Part shown: piece by piece, positions 34,186-45,341 of the stretch | Position numbering within the stretch: position 1 is the first letter of the stretch | How the letters are laid out: each line of letters starts with the position of its first letter | DNA from: Luidia sarsii | Lineage: Eukaryota > Echinodermata > Asteroidea > Paxillosida > Luidiidae | Length of the DNA stretch: 64,000 nucleotides | Reading direction: 5' to 3' | Assembly (NCBI GenBank): GCA_949987565.1 | Contig: OX465104.1 | Span: forward strand, 3,423,301-3,487,300 | The notes under the pieces: generated by a model | What the model saw: only the letters and a program-made list of their open reading frames with translations | Databases searched by the model: none | What the model was told of the DNA's origin: nothing | Translations under genes and position numbers: made by a program

Positions 34186-34870
34186 ACTGATCTCTGAGAG
34201 AGGGAGAGGGAGAGGGAGAGGGAGAGGGAGAGGGAGAGGGAGAGGGAGGGAGAGAGAGGGAGAGAGAGAGAGAGGGAGAGGGACAGGGGAGAGGGACAGG
34301 GAGAGGGACAGGGAGAGGGACAGGGTCAGGGAGAGGGAGAGGGAGAGAGGGAGAGGGAGAGCAGCGGAGGAGGAGGGATGTGAGACGGATGGAGAGAGAG
34401 AGCGATGGATGGAGAGGGAGAGGTAGAATGAGAGGTAGAGAGAGGGAGGGGAGGAGAAGGGAGGAGAGAGGGAGAGGGAGGTGAGGAGGAGGGACGGAAG
34501 TGGGAGAGAGATGGAGAGGAGGAGAAGGGAAAGGAAGAGGGAGAGAGAGAGAGCGGTGGAGGAGGGAGGGGAGACGAAGAGGGAGAGAGAGCGGTGGATG
34601 GAGAGGAAGGGGAAAATGGAGGGGAGAGGGAGAGGGAGATGGAGGGAAGGAGAAGGGAAAGGAAGAGGGAGAGAGAGCGGTGGAGGAGGGAGGGGAAACG
34701 GAGAGGGATAGAGGGAGAAGATAAAAAGGGAGAAGGACATGACGAGGGAGAGGAGAGAGAGGAGAGGAGAGGATCAGGAAGAGGGAGAGGAGAGAGGAGA
34801 GGGACATGAGAGTAGAGAGGAAAGGGAGAGGGAAAATGTATAGGGGAGGAGAGAGGGAGAGGAGAAACTT
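34186..34870 (+). repeat. GA-rich array (GGGAGA)n
   Basis: Begins as clean GGGAGA hexamers (34196-34260), then irregular polypurine. Confidence 0.95.
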
Positions 34871-35460
34871 ATGGATAGTCTTCTAGAGTTCATTATACAT
34901 GTATACGCTAATTCGTAGCAGCAACTACCGCATCAGACCCAATGACTTAGACTTAGTGAGAGAGACAGAGAGACAGACTTAGATGAAGAAATAGAGAGAT
35001 GCCGTGAAACAGACAGATATACAGAGACAGAGAGAGACTTCACAACCCTCTTCTAAGAATGGTGCATTTCTTACTTCTCATCAATGAAAGTTGAGGGCAA
35101 TGTAAATTCACCATGAATCTAAAGACATATTTGTTGGCTGAACATGCTCCCTAAGTGTGCTAATATATTCGAGACTGTGTTCGCTCCCACGTAATTCTAT
35201 GCGTGAAAAAGTGTTGCATGTACATTTATGTCGTCAATCCGTTCGCAATATTATATTTCATTTGGCTTAGCTTCGTGTACGTCCGGTATGGTGTGCGTTT
35301 CAATGAACGAGAGGGATGAGTGAAAAAAAATCAATAGGCCTTTAGGGGAAAGCTGAAATTTCTGAACGCCGGAATTTCGGGGCAGACTGTTCGCCGTCAC
35401 TGCCGACGTCCTGTGACGTAGACCGGGCATAACTGGGTCAGGTAAACACGGTGCATCTGT
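34871..35460. other. intronic DNA without recognised features
   Basis: AGAGACAGAGAGACAGA patch at 34958-35035; otherwise nothing. Confidence 0.4.
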
Positions 35461-36236
35461 CGCGTGGGCCAGTTTGGGCGCCGCGTGGGCCAGTTTGGGC
35501 GCCACGTGGGCCAGTTTAGGCGCCGCGTGGGCCAGTTTGGGCGCCGTGTGGGCCAGTTTGGGCGCCGCGTGGGCCAGTTTGGGCGCCGCGTGGGCCAGTT
35601 TGGGCGCCGCGTGGGCCAGTTTGGGCGCCGCGCGGGCCAGTTTGGGCGCCGCGCGGGCCAGTTTGGGCGCCGTGTGGGCCTATGGGCCAGTTTGGGCGCC
35701 GTGTGGGCCTATGGGCCAGTTTGGGCGCCGCGTGGGCCAGTTTGGGCGCCGCGTGGGCCTATGGGCCAGTTTGGGCGCCGCGTGGGCCAGTTTGGGCGCC
35801 GCATGGGCCAGTTTGGGCGCCGTGTGGGCCTATGGGCCAGTTTGGGCGCCGCGTGGGCTAGTTTGGGCGCCGTGTGGGCCAGTTTGGGCGCCGTGTGGGC
35901 CTATGGGCCAGTTTGGGCGCCGTGTGGGCCAGTTTGGGCGCCGCGTGGGCCAGTTTGGGCGCCGCGTGGGCCAGTTTGGGCGTTATGCGGGCATAACTCG
36001 GGCATCAGGAGGGTCATTTTCATTGGGAGTGTAGAGGGCTTTTTGGGCGTCACAGGGGTCATTTTGGGCGTCATGAGGGTCATTTTGGGCGTTACGCGGG
36101 ATATTTTGGGCGTCACGAGGGACATTTTTGGCGTCACGCGGGATATTTTGGGCGTGACGGGGGCCATTTTGGGTGTCACGGGGCCATTTTGGGCGTCTCC
36201 AGGGTGATTTTAGGTGGGACGTTGACCATTTCAGCG
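35461..36236 (+). repeat. 21-bp minisatellite, two sub-arrays
   Basis: First part (to about 35985) about 23 units of GTGGGCCAGTTTGGGCGCCG+Y, some with an inserted CTATGGGCC octamer-like addition; second part (about 36030-36236) about nine units of GGGTCATTTTGGGCGTCACG+A. Both have a 21-bp period and the TTTGGGCG core, so they share an origin. Being a multiple of 3, the array reads as repeated VGQFGRR or WASLGA. A 247-residue frame spans it, but no start context, domain or splice evidence supports a gene. Confidence 0.93.
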
Positions 36237-36477
36237 TCACAAGCATGTACCACGAACGCCTTGTGGCTCGATTCGAATCCCATAATATTCATAGCTTTTC
36301 ACCACAGGATTCCGAGAACCAAACCCTAGTTAGTTGACATTGAAATTGAAATCAATAAGTAAGTCAAGTAATAAAGTAAAACTGACTCGATCTTCCCAGT
36401 CAGTTTTACTTTTGTTTGTTTGACCTAAATCGAAAAGGCCGCACCCAATTTGTGTGTTCCCCGATCGCTGCTGTGGC

Positions 36478-36680
36478 CATGTTTACAGCGATTGATTGTT
36501 TGCATCTGAGTGAAATCGTGGACTTGATCCCTGGAGATGTACGGCAGTTAATGGTTGAAATGCTTCTGACTTGCGCCTCACCCGTCAAAATAATTAGTTG
36601 ACTATTTTGGGAAGGCCGTCATCTGAAGGCTGGATAGCTCAGATGGTAAAATCGCAAAACGTAAAACCTTCTGTCCTGAG
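36478..36680 (+). repeat. SINE-like candidate, copy 2, with tRNA box-A-like motif
   Basis: Shares blocks with 4915-5115. Near 36632 it reads GGATAGCTCAGATGGTAAAA, close to the tRNA A-box consensus TRGCNNAGYNGG; a B box is not convincing. Confidence 0.45.
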
Positions 36681-36969
36681 CTCTTAACCTTGAGTGGCTT
36701 TATAGCCTTGTTTTGGGGAAATCTGTATGGATAAGATAAACAACCCCCCCCCAAACAAAACTCCTGATAACCCTGGTATTAAAGCAATGATATAAACCGC
36801 ACAATTTGGTTATGGGCCGAGTAGTAGACTGTTGTATTAATCGCCTGATGTCTGATGATTCATTGAATGCATTAACATTTAATGAGCGTATCGGGGGCGC
36901 CTTGAGATGTTCGTGGTCGTTGACAAATGCAAACCATCTCTTTCCTCCCTCCCTCCGTGGGAAGACAGT

Positions 36970-37520
36970 GCAAGGGAGGGCAGGGCAGAGCAGGGCAGGG
37001 CAGGGCAGGGCAGGGCAGGGCAGGGCAGGGCAGGGCAGGGCAGGGCAGGGCAGGGCAGGGCGGGGCGGGGCGGGGCGGGGCGGGGCGGGGCGGGGCGGGG
37101 CGGGGCGGGGCATGGCAGGGCAGGGCAGGGCAGGGCAGGGCAGGGCAGGGCAGGGCAGGGCAGGGCAGGGCAGGGCAGGGCAGGGCAGGGCAGGGCAGGG
37201 CAGGGCAGGGCAGGGCAGGGCAGGGCAGGGCAGGGCAGGGCAGGGCAGGGCAGGGCAGGGCAGGGCAGGGCAGGGCAGGGCAGGGCAGGGCAGGGCAGGG
37301 CAGGGCAGGGCAGGGCAGGGCAGGGCAGGGCAGGGCAGGGCAGGGCAGGGCAGGGCAGGGCAGGGCAGGGCAGGGCAGGGCAGGGCAGGGCAGGGCAGGG
37401 CAGGGCAGGGCAGGGCAGGGCAGGGCAGGGCAGGGCAGGGCAGGGCAGGGCAGGGCAGGGCAGGGCAGGGCAGGGCAGTCCAGGGCAGGCCAGGGCAGGG
37501 CAGGGCAGGACGGGGCAAGG
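36970..37520 (+). repeat. (GGGCA)n pentanucleotide array with an internal (GGGGC)n block
   Basis: About 105 pentamers. Units at about 37057-37109 are GGGGC rather than GGGCA, a clean block of about ten. All frames are open on both strands (AGQGR, CPALP). Confidence 0.97.
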
Positions 37521-38017
37521 GCTTGACGGGAGGGGACGGGACAGGAGTTGGTGACCTAGTTATGACAGATTGTTGCCTCAGCCTGTATCGCTTCCCTTTC
37601 TACCTCCATTGCATTTTTTTTTTGTGGGGGGGGGATGATAATTCGCGGGGACAAACTTAGATCGCGACTGGATTTTGATTGTGATTAAAAAAATAATCCG
37701 CTCCTACATGGGAAAGAAAAGGGAAGGAAGGTTTATTAAAAAAAAAACTCCCCGGACGATTTGCATAATTATCAAATCCCGGCGGAGTGTATAGAGAAAG
37801 CGGTTGGTTCGGCTTATCAGATTAAGTTTATGAAGACAACGACAGCGGTGACATAAGAGAATGGCTGCATGGGTATTCTCGTGTTAAGATATGCGGGGTC
37901 TGTATCGGCGCGTTCAAATGAGTTTCCAAGCAGATTGGCACGTGCTTCATTTTTTTTTTTTTTGGCGGGACAGTGAATTGTTAGGTCTCAGATTAATAGA
38001 AGCCCTTTTCCAAAACC
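37521..38017. other. intronic DNA without recognised features
   Basis: Homopolymer runs only. Confidence 0.4.
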
Positions 38018-38120
38018 TGGCTCCGGCTCCGGCTTCAGCTTTGGCTTCGACTTTGGCTTTGGCTTTGGCTTTGGCTTTGGCTTTGGCTTTGGCTCTGGCT
38101 TTGGCTCCGGTACGGCTTCG
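38018..38120 (+). repeat. (GGCTTT)n hexamer array
   Basis: GGCTCCGGCTTCAGCTTTGG passing into about nine GGCTTT units and back to GGCTCC/GGCTTC. Confidence 0.9.
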
Positions 38121-38227
38121 GCTCCGGCTTCGGCTCCTTTTCGCAAGGCCGTTTTAATAGTCAATAGAGAAATGTTGCAAGCTGCTCGCTGGCTTCATTG
38201 TTTGACTCCAATTTCCGGTCTCGCGAC

Positions 38228-38256
38228 CTTGGGCTCAGGGTCAGGCTCAGGGTCAG

Positions 38257-38287
<31 letters not shown>

Positions 38288-38385
38288 CTCGGGGCTCTGG
38301 CTCTGGCTCTGGCTCGGGCTCGGGCTCTGGCTCTGGCTCGGGCTCGGGGCTCTGGCTCTGGCTCTGGCTCGGGCTCGGGCTCGGG

Positions 38386-38428
<43 letters not shown>

Positions 38429-38523
38429 TCTCTGGCTCTCGCTCTGGCTCTGGCTCGGGCTCGGGCTCGGACTCGGGCTCGGGCTCGGACTCGGACTCGG
38501 GCTCGTGCTCTGGCTCTGGCTCT

Positions 38524-38570
<47 letters not shown>

Positions 38571-38592
38571 AGGCTCGGGCTCGGGCTCAATC
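38228..38592 (+). repeat. (GGCTCT/GGCTCG)n hexamer array
   Basis: About 60 units with blocks of GGCTCT and GGCTCG and occasional single-base slips. It ends about 210 bp before FBXL16 coding exon 2. Confidence 0.95.
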
Positions 38593-38805
38593 CGTGAACG
38601 CCACCATGAACTCTTCTCGACCTGCTGCCTTCGTCATGAATAATTTCGTCCAAAAACATTTGACTTGATACCTTTCAACCGGACCCGTTTACGATACGGT
38701 ATAATTTGCATGATTTAAAAGCTGAATAATTGAGACCCGTTGTAGCTCAGCTCGACCTATCAGCAGCGTTATTGATTCGGGTATTGATTCTTTTTCCTTC
38801 TGCAG

Positions 38806-38954
38806 GTGTGTTAGGATAACAGACACCGGCATTGGATTCCTGTCCACGATGAACTGCATGAGGGCGCTCTACCTCCGCTGGTGCTGCCAAGTGCAGGACT
38901 TCGGGCTGCAGCATCTGTACAACATGAAGAGTCTGACCATCCTCTCGGTGGCAG
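38806..38954 (+). CDS. FBXL16: FBXL16, second coding exon
   Basis: 149 nt between TTCTGCAG and GTGAGG. The first G completes the split Arg codon from the exon 23 kb upstream, then [20 protein letters not shown] and [20 protein letters not shown] follow, ending in SLTILSVAG with a split Gly codon. These are two consecutive leucine-rich repeats colinear with vertebrate FBXL16. No alternative frame is open across both splice sites. Confidence 0.93.
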
Positions 38955-40306
38955 GTGAGGCTGCACGCGTGCAACGCGCGGGACTCGCGTGAGTCGGTGG
39001 CCAGACCAAAGGGTCTATTTTTACGTGCCACCGACACGAGAGGGCGGTATTCATTGCTGTTACCAGTGGTTGTAATGCCTCTATGCAAGTATTAGGCCGG
39101 GACTTGGCCAATGCTAGTACTCTGGCTGAGGCTATTATCAAGCGGCTTTAATTACAACGTTTTATGTTTTTTGGAGGAACCGTTCCGATCCGATATTTAA
39201 GGTTATAAAGCAACTCAGATGATTGAAACATTTTTGGTATTACTTTAGGTGTTGTGTTAGTTATGTTTTGTTATGTTTTGTTGTATTTTGTGTTGTGATT
39301 TGTTTGTGTTATGTACCGGTACTGTCCTGTCTTGCCCCGTGTTATCCTGTACTGCCCTGTCCAGTCCCAACCTGTCCTGTCAAATCATACCCCGTCTTGT
39401 TCTGTCCTGTCCTGTCCTGACTTATCCTGCGCTGTCTTATCCTGTGCTGTGCTGTCTGTCCTGTCCCGTCCTGTCCCGTCCTGTCCTATCCTGCCCTGTC
39501 CTGTCCCGTCCTGTCCTGTCCTGTCCTGTCCTGTCCTGTCCTATACTGCCCTGCCCTGTCCCGTCCTGTCCCGTCCTGTCCCGTCCTGTCCCGTCCTGTC
39601 CCGTCCTGTCCCGTCCTGTCTTGTCCTGTCCCGTCCTGTCCCGTCCTGTCCTGTACTGTCCTGTACTGTCCTGTCCTGTTCCGTCCTGTTCCGTCCTGTC
39701 CCGTCCTGTCCTGTCCTGTCCTATCCTGCCCTGTCCTGTCCTGTCCTGTTCCGTCCTGTCCCGTCCTGTCCCGTCCTGCCCCGTCCTGTCCCGTCCTGTC
39801 CTATCCTGCCCTGTCTTTTCCTGTACTGTCCTGTCCTGTTCCGTCCTGTTCCGTCCTGTCCCGTCCTGTCCCGTCCTGTCCTATCCTGCCCTGTCCTGTC
39901 CTGTCCTGTTCCGTCCTTTCCCGTCCTGTCCCGTCCTGCCCCGTCCTGTCCCGTCCTGTCCTATCCTGCCCTGTCTTTTCCTGTACTGTCCTGTCCTGTT
40001 CCGTCCTGTTCCGTCCTGTTCCGTCCTGTCCCGTTCTGTCCTATCCTGCCCTGCCCTGTCCTGTCCTGTCCCGTCATGTCCCGTCCTGTCCTGCCTTGTC
40101 CTGTACTGTCCTGTCCTGTTCCGTTCTGTTCCGTCCTGTCTCGTCCTGTCCCTTCCTGTCCCTTCCTGTTCCGCCCTGTCTTGTCCTGATCCTGTCCCGC
40201 CCTGGCCTGTCATGTCCTCTCCACAGGGACAATAATTCACCCAATCTTATCAAACTAGTCATGACCCTTCCACCGATCTCTCTTCTTCCCCTTCCCCGTC
40301 CTGCAG
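38955..40306 (+). other. FBXL16: FBXL16 intron 2
   Basis: GT-AG intron of 1352 bp (GTGAGG to CCTGCAG), two thirds of it the pentamer array below. Confidence 0.9.
39325..40225 (+). repeat. (CCTGT/CCCGT)n array with 160-bp higher-order period
   Basis: Pentamers TCCTG and TCCCG. Marker variants CTATCCTGCCCTGTCCTGTC recur at 39721 and 39881, and CTGTCTTTTCCTGTACTGTC at 39811 and 39971, so blocks of 160 bp were duplicated as units. Confidence 0.93.
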
Positions 40307-40455
40307 GCTGCCCCTTGCTGACGGCAGCGGGCCTGTCCGGCCTGGCCCAGCTGAAGAACCTGGAGGAGCTGGAGCTGACCAACTGCCCCGGCTCCTCGCC
40401 AGAGCTCCTGCAGTACTTCAGCCTCAATCTGTCCAAGTGCACCATCGTCCACTGA
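40307..40455 (+). CDS. FBXL16: FBXL16, last coding exon
   Basis: Acceptor CCTGCAG, then [20 protein letters not shown] and [20 protein letters not shown], ending CTIVH-TGA. The [11 protein letters not shown] block followed by P-E-L-x-x-Y-F is the conserved C-terminal repeat of FBXL16. The upstream CCTGT array ends only about 70-80 bp before this acceptor and adds a very long pyrimidine tract. Confidence 0.94.
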
Positions 40456-41811
40456 TGGGTGTGGAGGGAGAGGGAGAGGGAGGAGGGAGCACCGAGAGGC
40501 GAGGCCAAAGGAGGAGAAGGAGGAGGAGGAGGGAGGGAAGGGGGCAGATGCGAAAGAGTCAAGGCGAGAGTACGGAGTACACTGCCCGACCTGATGAGCG
40601 CGCGGGTAGGGGCGGGGAACGAGGTTGACGGTTCCGGGCGCGTGCTCTGCGTTGCCGAGGTTGCTGCGCACGCGCGCCGGACAGAAGCGCGACGGAGCCT
40701 TCCACTGTACTGATACAGGGGCATTTTTTTTTTGGCCCAAAACGCGGCAGAGGTCGTATCCGAAACGGGCGTCTAGAGCTAGATCTAGGTCACGGAGATG
40801 CGAAGACAATTGCCCTATAGCCGTAGCTCTGCAGGATGCCCGTTTCGGACACGTCTTCCATACGCTCAGGCTCCGGCTTTGTCTTTCTCTCTTTCGTCCA
40901 TTTTTCAAGTACAAGACACGAAAAGGCCGAAGCTTCAACTGCAACAAGGAACTCCAACCTGTGTGTTTTCAGCTTGTTTGTGGATAACAGAGACGAAGCC
41001 GGAACCGGAAGCCCAAGCCGGGTTTTTTTGGGGGAAAAAGGACCCAAGTCCACGAGCTTTTACGAGGATTCACGGGAGAGACATGCAGATTACAAAGCTG
41101 CGCATGCGGGGTACGTCCACCAAAGCAACGGCGGCTTCGTTCTACTTAAAAGACACACGCGCTCACGGAAGAGCGTGCAGTGTGAATAATACATTCTTCC
41201 AAACGTGGATTTGTGAAGGTCGTCTCCTCCGTTGTACGGATTAATGGAGTCGCTCGATGAGGCAGCCACTCAGCATTAAACTGTAGGCCAAAGGCTCGAG
41301 AAGTCAACACGGTGCGAGTGAACTCAAGGCTCGACCACTATAGCCAGGGTTTTTTTTTTCTCGGCCACCGTCGACGACTTCCAGCCGCTGGGAACGAGGA
41401 CCCGGTGGACTCGAAGGTGGACTTCATCACCTCGTCCCCAACTCTATACTCGGAGACGCGAGTACGAGCGAGCGGACGTGCCTTGTTGGCAAGCAAATCG
41501 ATATCTGTGGACTGTGGGTATTCTTAATTAATCACGTAAATAACGAAACAAAGTGTGTGGATTCTTCCTGACCGTAACCCCCCCCCCCCAAGGCGTTCTC
41601 TCGAGCTGCTGTTTCTAAACTCTTCGCTTTCACCAATCATACCTACCGATTTTCTCGAACGACTTTGCTCGCTTTCGAAATCAGGGAATAGTCTTGGAAC
41701 TTTTCGCTCGATGACGTTCTGTCGTTTTCATTACTTACATAATCAGGAGGGTGATGAGCCCATTGCTTGCTCTCTGTTGAAGCATTGCCCTTGGTTCAAG
41801 CCGTTTAGGGT
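40456..41811 (+). other. FBXL16: presumed FBXL16 3' UTR and downstream flank
   Basis: After the TGA, a G/A-rich stretch, then the MITE at 40753, then unique sequence. No clear AATAAA; ATTAAA occurs at about 41275. The end of the transcript is not determinable here. Confidence 0.35.
40753..40853. mobile_element. CGTGTCCGAAAC MITE, copy 2
   Basis: Arms GTCGTATCCGAAACGGGCGT and ATGCCCGTTTCGGACACG with inner AGAGCTAG/CGTAGCTCT, as in 22420-22544. Probably within the FBXL16 3' UTR. Confidence 0.8.
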
Positions 41812-42118
41812 AATAATGGCACCTAGTGGTACCCCGAGGTAAATCCACATGCAACTTGGTATCTACGTTTATTGGGTAATGGCACCTAGTGGTACCCAGA
41901 GGTAAATCCACATGCAACTTGGTATCTACGTTTAGGGAAATGGCACCTATAAATATAGTGGTACCCAGAGGTAATTTCACGTACATCTTGGTATCTACGC
42001 TCAGGGTAATGGCACCTAGTGGTACCCAGAGGTAATTTCACGTACAACTTGGTATCTACGTTTAGGGTAATGCACCTAGTGGTACCCAGAGGTAATCCAC
42101 ATGCAACCTGGTATCTTC
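41812..42118 (+). repeat. minisatellite of about 60 bp, five units
   Basis: Units contain GGTAATGGCACCTAGTGGTA, CCCAGAGGTAAWTCCACATG and CAACTTGGTATCTACGTTTA. The fourth-base changes group the units into two types (CACATGCAAC and CACGTACAAC). Confidence 0.92.
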
Positions 42119-43878
42119 GCCTTCTTATGGCCTCTACGTCTCTTTCTTGCCGACCGGCCAGAACCGCTCTGAAATAGACTGTACGAATTCAGAATTCATT
42201 TGAGTGTAGTTCGTATGTATTGCACTCTGCCAATGTGAGCTTGGCTTAGTGTATGCATGGTGAAATGAAAATGACATTTTGTTGCTGTAAATTGAACTAA
42301 CCGTGGGAAAAGAGTGAAGACCTTCTTTACGATCGAACGTCGAGGGCGCTTCAGGGGTCACAGAGGCAGCTTCAGAGGTCACAGGGGCAGGCAGAGTTCA
42401 AGAGGTCAAGGGGAGGTGTTCGTGGTTGGGGAACATTGGGTCCATTTTGGCGTAACTGCTGAAGGAATTCGTGTGAAACAAAATTCGCTACAATATCTAT
42501 GTCGACCATGTTTTCCAGATATAGCAGAGCCCCCACTCAGCTTATTACTGCATTGGTAGAGCAACAGGAAAAGATTTCTCCATCACACATCAATCAGAAT
42601 GCAGTAGATCTTTGGCGATGTCGTATCCCTTTAGACGTAGGCCTAAGCCTAACCATAGTGCATTATAGAGATTAGTGATACCTCACCACAACAATATCAC
42701 CTATTTATCTGTCAGAAGGGAAGTTCATTCATCGATTCAAAATGCTGATATTGCTTTCATTTAATAAGACGGCTGTTCTTGATCAAAATAGGTTTGTGCC
42801 CCTGCTAACCTTTCCGCTGCCGATTTTAGTTTGCAAAAGACGCACACAGTTTGCATAATGTATGTATATGTAATAATCGATCATTCTTAAAGAAATCTTA
42901 GGCATAACATGACTATCAAAATAGATCAGCAGGCATTGTTATTAAAGTGTATAAATTAAAGACCTCTTTGTACTTGTGGGATGTGGGTGCGGGGTCAAAT
43001 TGAAGGTCAAATGGACTTCGAGAAAACTGCTCGAATCCCGTCAAGACGTTCTCAATGAATGAGGGCCCAGTGTTAAACCGTCACATCCCCCACCGTTTGG
43101 GACTGTGTGCGACTCCTTCAGACCTTCATTCGCGCGACGTCAATTCGGTAGGGCGCCCTCAATAGGAAAAATGAGGGTCAACCAACATTAGTTAGACTCG
43201 GTACCAGTCCCCCGTCAATGCTGGTATACACAGCACGCACAGCGCGTGCGCACGTCGACCGAGTCAAGAATTTTGATCCAAGGTCTTTAGCTAGGGACCC
43301 AAAAGTGAGAGATGACTGTCTGTCAGTTATCTGGGCAACTCTGTTCAATATCGTCACTGGCGTAATATTTTGGGTGGAGCACTGTCAAGACAGCTACATG
43401 TAACTGAGAACCTCAGTTGGTACGAATAGCTCTCCCAGTTTTGCCTGATTTTTTTGTTTTCAATTTTCTGATATCCCCCAGCGCTATAATAGTACCAAGT
43501 ACAGGTTAGTCGCGCCAGTTCAAATCGTTGCGGATACGTACATGTATAAAAAGAACAACCTTACAATGACTTTTAGCTGCAGTGTTTATTCATGCCGTGA
43601 TGTTGTATGCATTTCGGTATCCCATTGTGATGTGCTCTGATGCGCATGGCAACCGTACCGTGCTATGCTTTAAAAGGCTGGACCTTTTGGCTAGGAATAG
43701 CTAGGCGAGTATAAATTATTTCCCCGCGGGGGTGGGGGAAGAGTTGGGGAAACTCAGCTGATCTGTACATATAAGGAGTGAAGAGATCGTTTTAATTCTG
43801 GAAAAAAAACTTTACCTTCATCAGAGCCTAGTGTCAGGATTTTTGTTTTTTAATTAAATTTCAATAAGTGACGCTGAG
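42119..43878. other. intergenic DNA without recognised features
   Basis: A short GGGCGCTTCAGGGGTCACAG / GGCAGCTTCAGAGGTCACAG tandem near 42343-42385; nothing else supported. Confidence 0.4.
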
Positions 43879-43887
43879 TTTGTCGAC

Positions 43888-44073
43888 TAGGCTGGTTCCC
43901 GTCCCCTACCTGGTCTCCAGACGTCTCGGAGTCCTCCGAAATGTAGGGGCCGGTAGCGGATAAAAAAATACCGGAGGGAAGCTGACGGTCTGATGCTAAT
44001 GAGGCTTGCCGTTCCCTACATTTCGGAGGACGTGAGACTTCTTGAGACCAGGTAGGGGACGGGAACCAGCCTA
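43888..44073. mobile_element. 186-bp MITE with 60-bp inverted arms and 9-bp target duplication
   Basis: TTTGTCGAC occurs at 43879-43887 and again at 44074-44082. Between them, the arms TAGGCTGGTTCCCGTCCCCT and its reverse complement extend with few mismatches to TCCTCCGAAATGTAGGG. A 9-bp duplication is typical of Mutator-type transposases, which is the inferred class. Single copy in this window. Confidence 0.9.
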
Positions 44074-44082
44074 TTTGTCGAC

Positions 44083-45341
44083 ACGCAGTGTGTGCCAGAC
44101 GAAACCGACGGCTAATTGATGTCTGGTGTGTGACACGGCAGACTGTGAGACAGTACGGTCACTTTGTAACGGCGTTCGTTTCTCCATGAAGCCTTTCCAG
44201 AGGAGAGAAATAGGAGGAAATGGAGGTGGAATTGCCGTGACAATTGTCGGTGCATTTTGGTGAAGCAACTGCCCGTGCTTGCACGGGTGCTGTCATCGTT
44301 ATTATTAGGGCATCTGTGCTGTATATCTGTTTATTTCATCGGCGTATGTCAGTCTTTCAGTGATCACGTTGTTTACGTTTTGGTCGTTAAATTGGGTGGT
44401 CTTTGGTGAAAAGCGATCATCAAAGTCAGTCTCGCTACCATGGAATGCTCAAGAAATGTGAATTTTGTGAAATCAACCTTTATAGATACCATCTCTTCAA
44501 CGCAAATTTCCGTGCTATTCCAACTTCACTCAGTACACGGATGAATCTTGAACCGCTCTGAAAAAAAATCTGTCGGTATTCAAAATTATAACCGCATAGA
44601 AATGAGAATGTTTTTCGTCGCTACTGTTCAACTTACCAACTGAAATCGGAGTGCAAAATTCAGGTTTGTTTTTGACATTTTGTAAAAACCACTTTTGTCG
44701 TTTTTATTTCGGAATCAAAGTGTGTGGTGCTCATTTTGGTTGCAAGATATACATAATATTTGGAAGGGGGGGCAGGGAATTCTGATTGGCGTTACCGATC
44801 CTAAACTTCCAAGGTTTAAACTATTTATCGATGGCTAAAGTGCAATATAACCCGTTCTTTCTCTCGTTCGTGTTTGTTAACTGGAGCGTCTGTTACCATG
44901 GTAACCTACCATCATCGTTTGCATCATCTGTCTTAATCATAATAATTATTAGCTCCCATACTAATTTTGACTGTAACTTCTTCTCGAACCGGCAAGACAA
45001 TTGCAAGTAATACGCGTGTAGGCGTTTGTAAAATAAAAAAAAAATTAAGTAAAGCTCTTGTACATGATTGTATGAAATAAGAATTATTGGCGAAGAAATG
45101 ATAATTATTTATTGAGAAGTTTAAATGACAGTATTACGAAAACATCTTGTGAAAAAAAATCTTGTTCTTCTGTTAACGGAAAAAAGTGGCTGTAAAGTCG
45201 TGTATTACCAGTGGCTAATGTGAAGAATATTCGAAATAAATGTGATCACGTGATCAGTGTTGAGCTCCAAGTAATCTTGATTTTTTTTGTTACTTCCTTG
45301 TTTTTTTGTCACCCAAGAATAATCTCATTGTACAAGATCCT
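44083..45341. other. AT-rich intergenic DNA without recognised features
   Basis: No gene; no family recognised. Confidence 0.4.

Larger units (their letters stand above)
15364..38805 (+). other. FBXL16: FBXL16 intron 1 (23.4 kb), packed with arrays
   Basis: GT-AG intron (GTAAGA to TTCTGCAG). More than a dozen separate simple-sequence or minisatellite arrays and several mobile elements are annotated individually below. No exon or independent gene could be supported inside it; all long frames lie in tandem repeats. Confidence 0.85.

Noticed and set aside
35461..35990. CRISPR-like or secreted repeat-protein gene (VGQFGRR)n
   Set aside because: No spacers; lies inside the FBXL16 intron; no signal peptide or splice evidence.
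36626..36700. A tRNA gene
   Set aside because: Only the A-box part fits; anticodon and T arms do not fold and the B box is missing.
36700..37660. Long frames over the GGGCA array (284 and 272 residues)
   Set aside because: Pentamer repeat translation (AGQGR, CPALP) within an intron.
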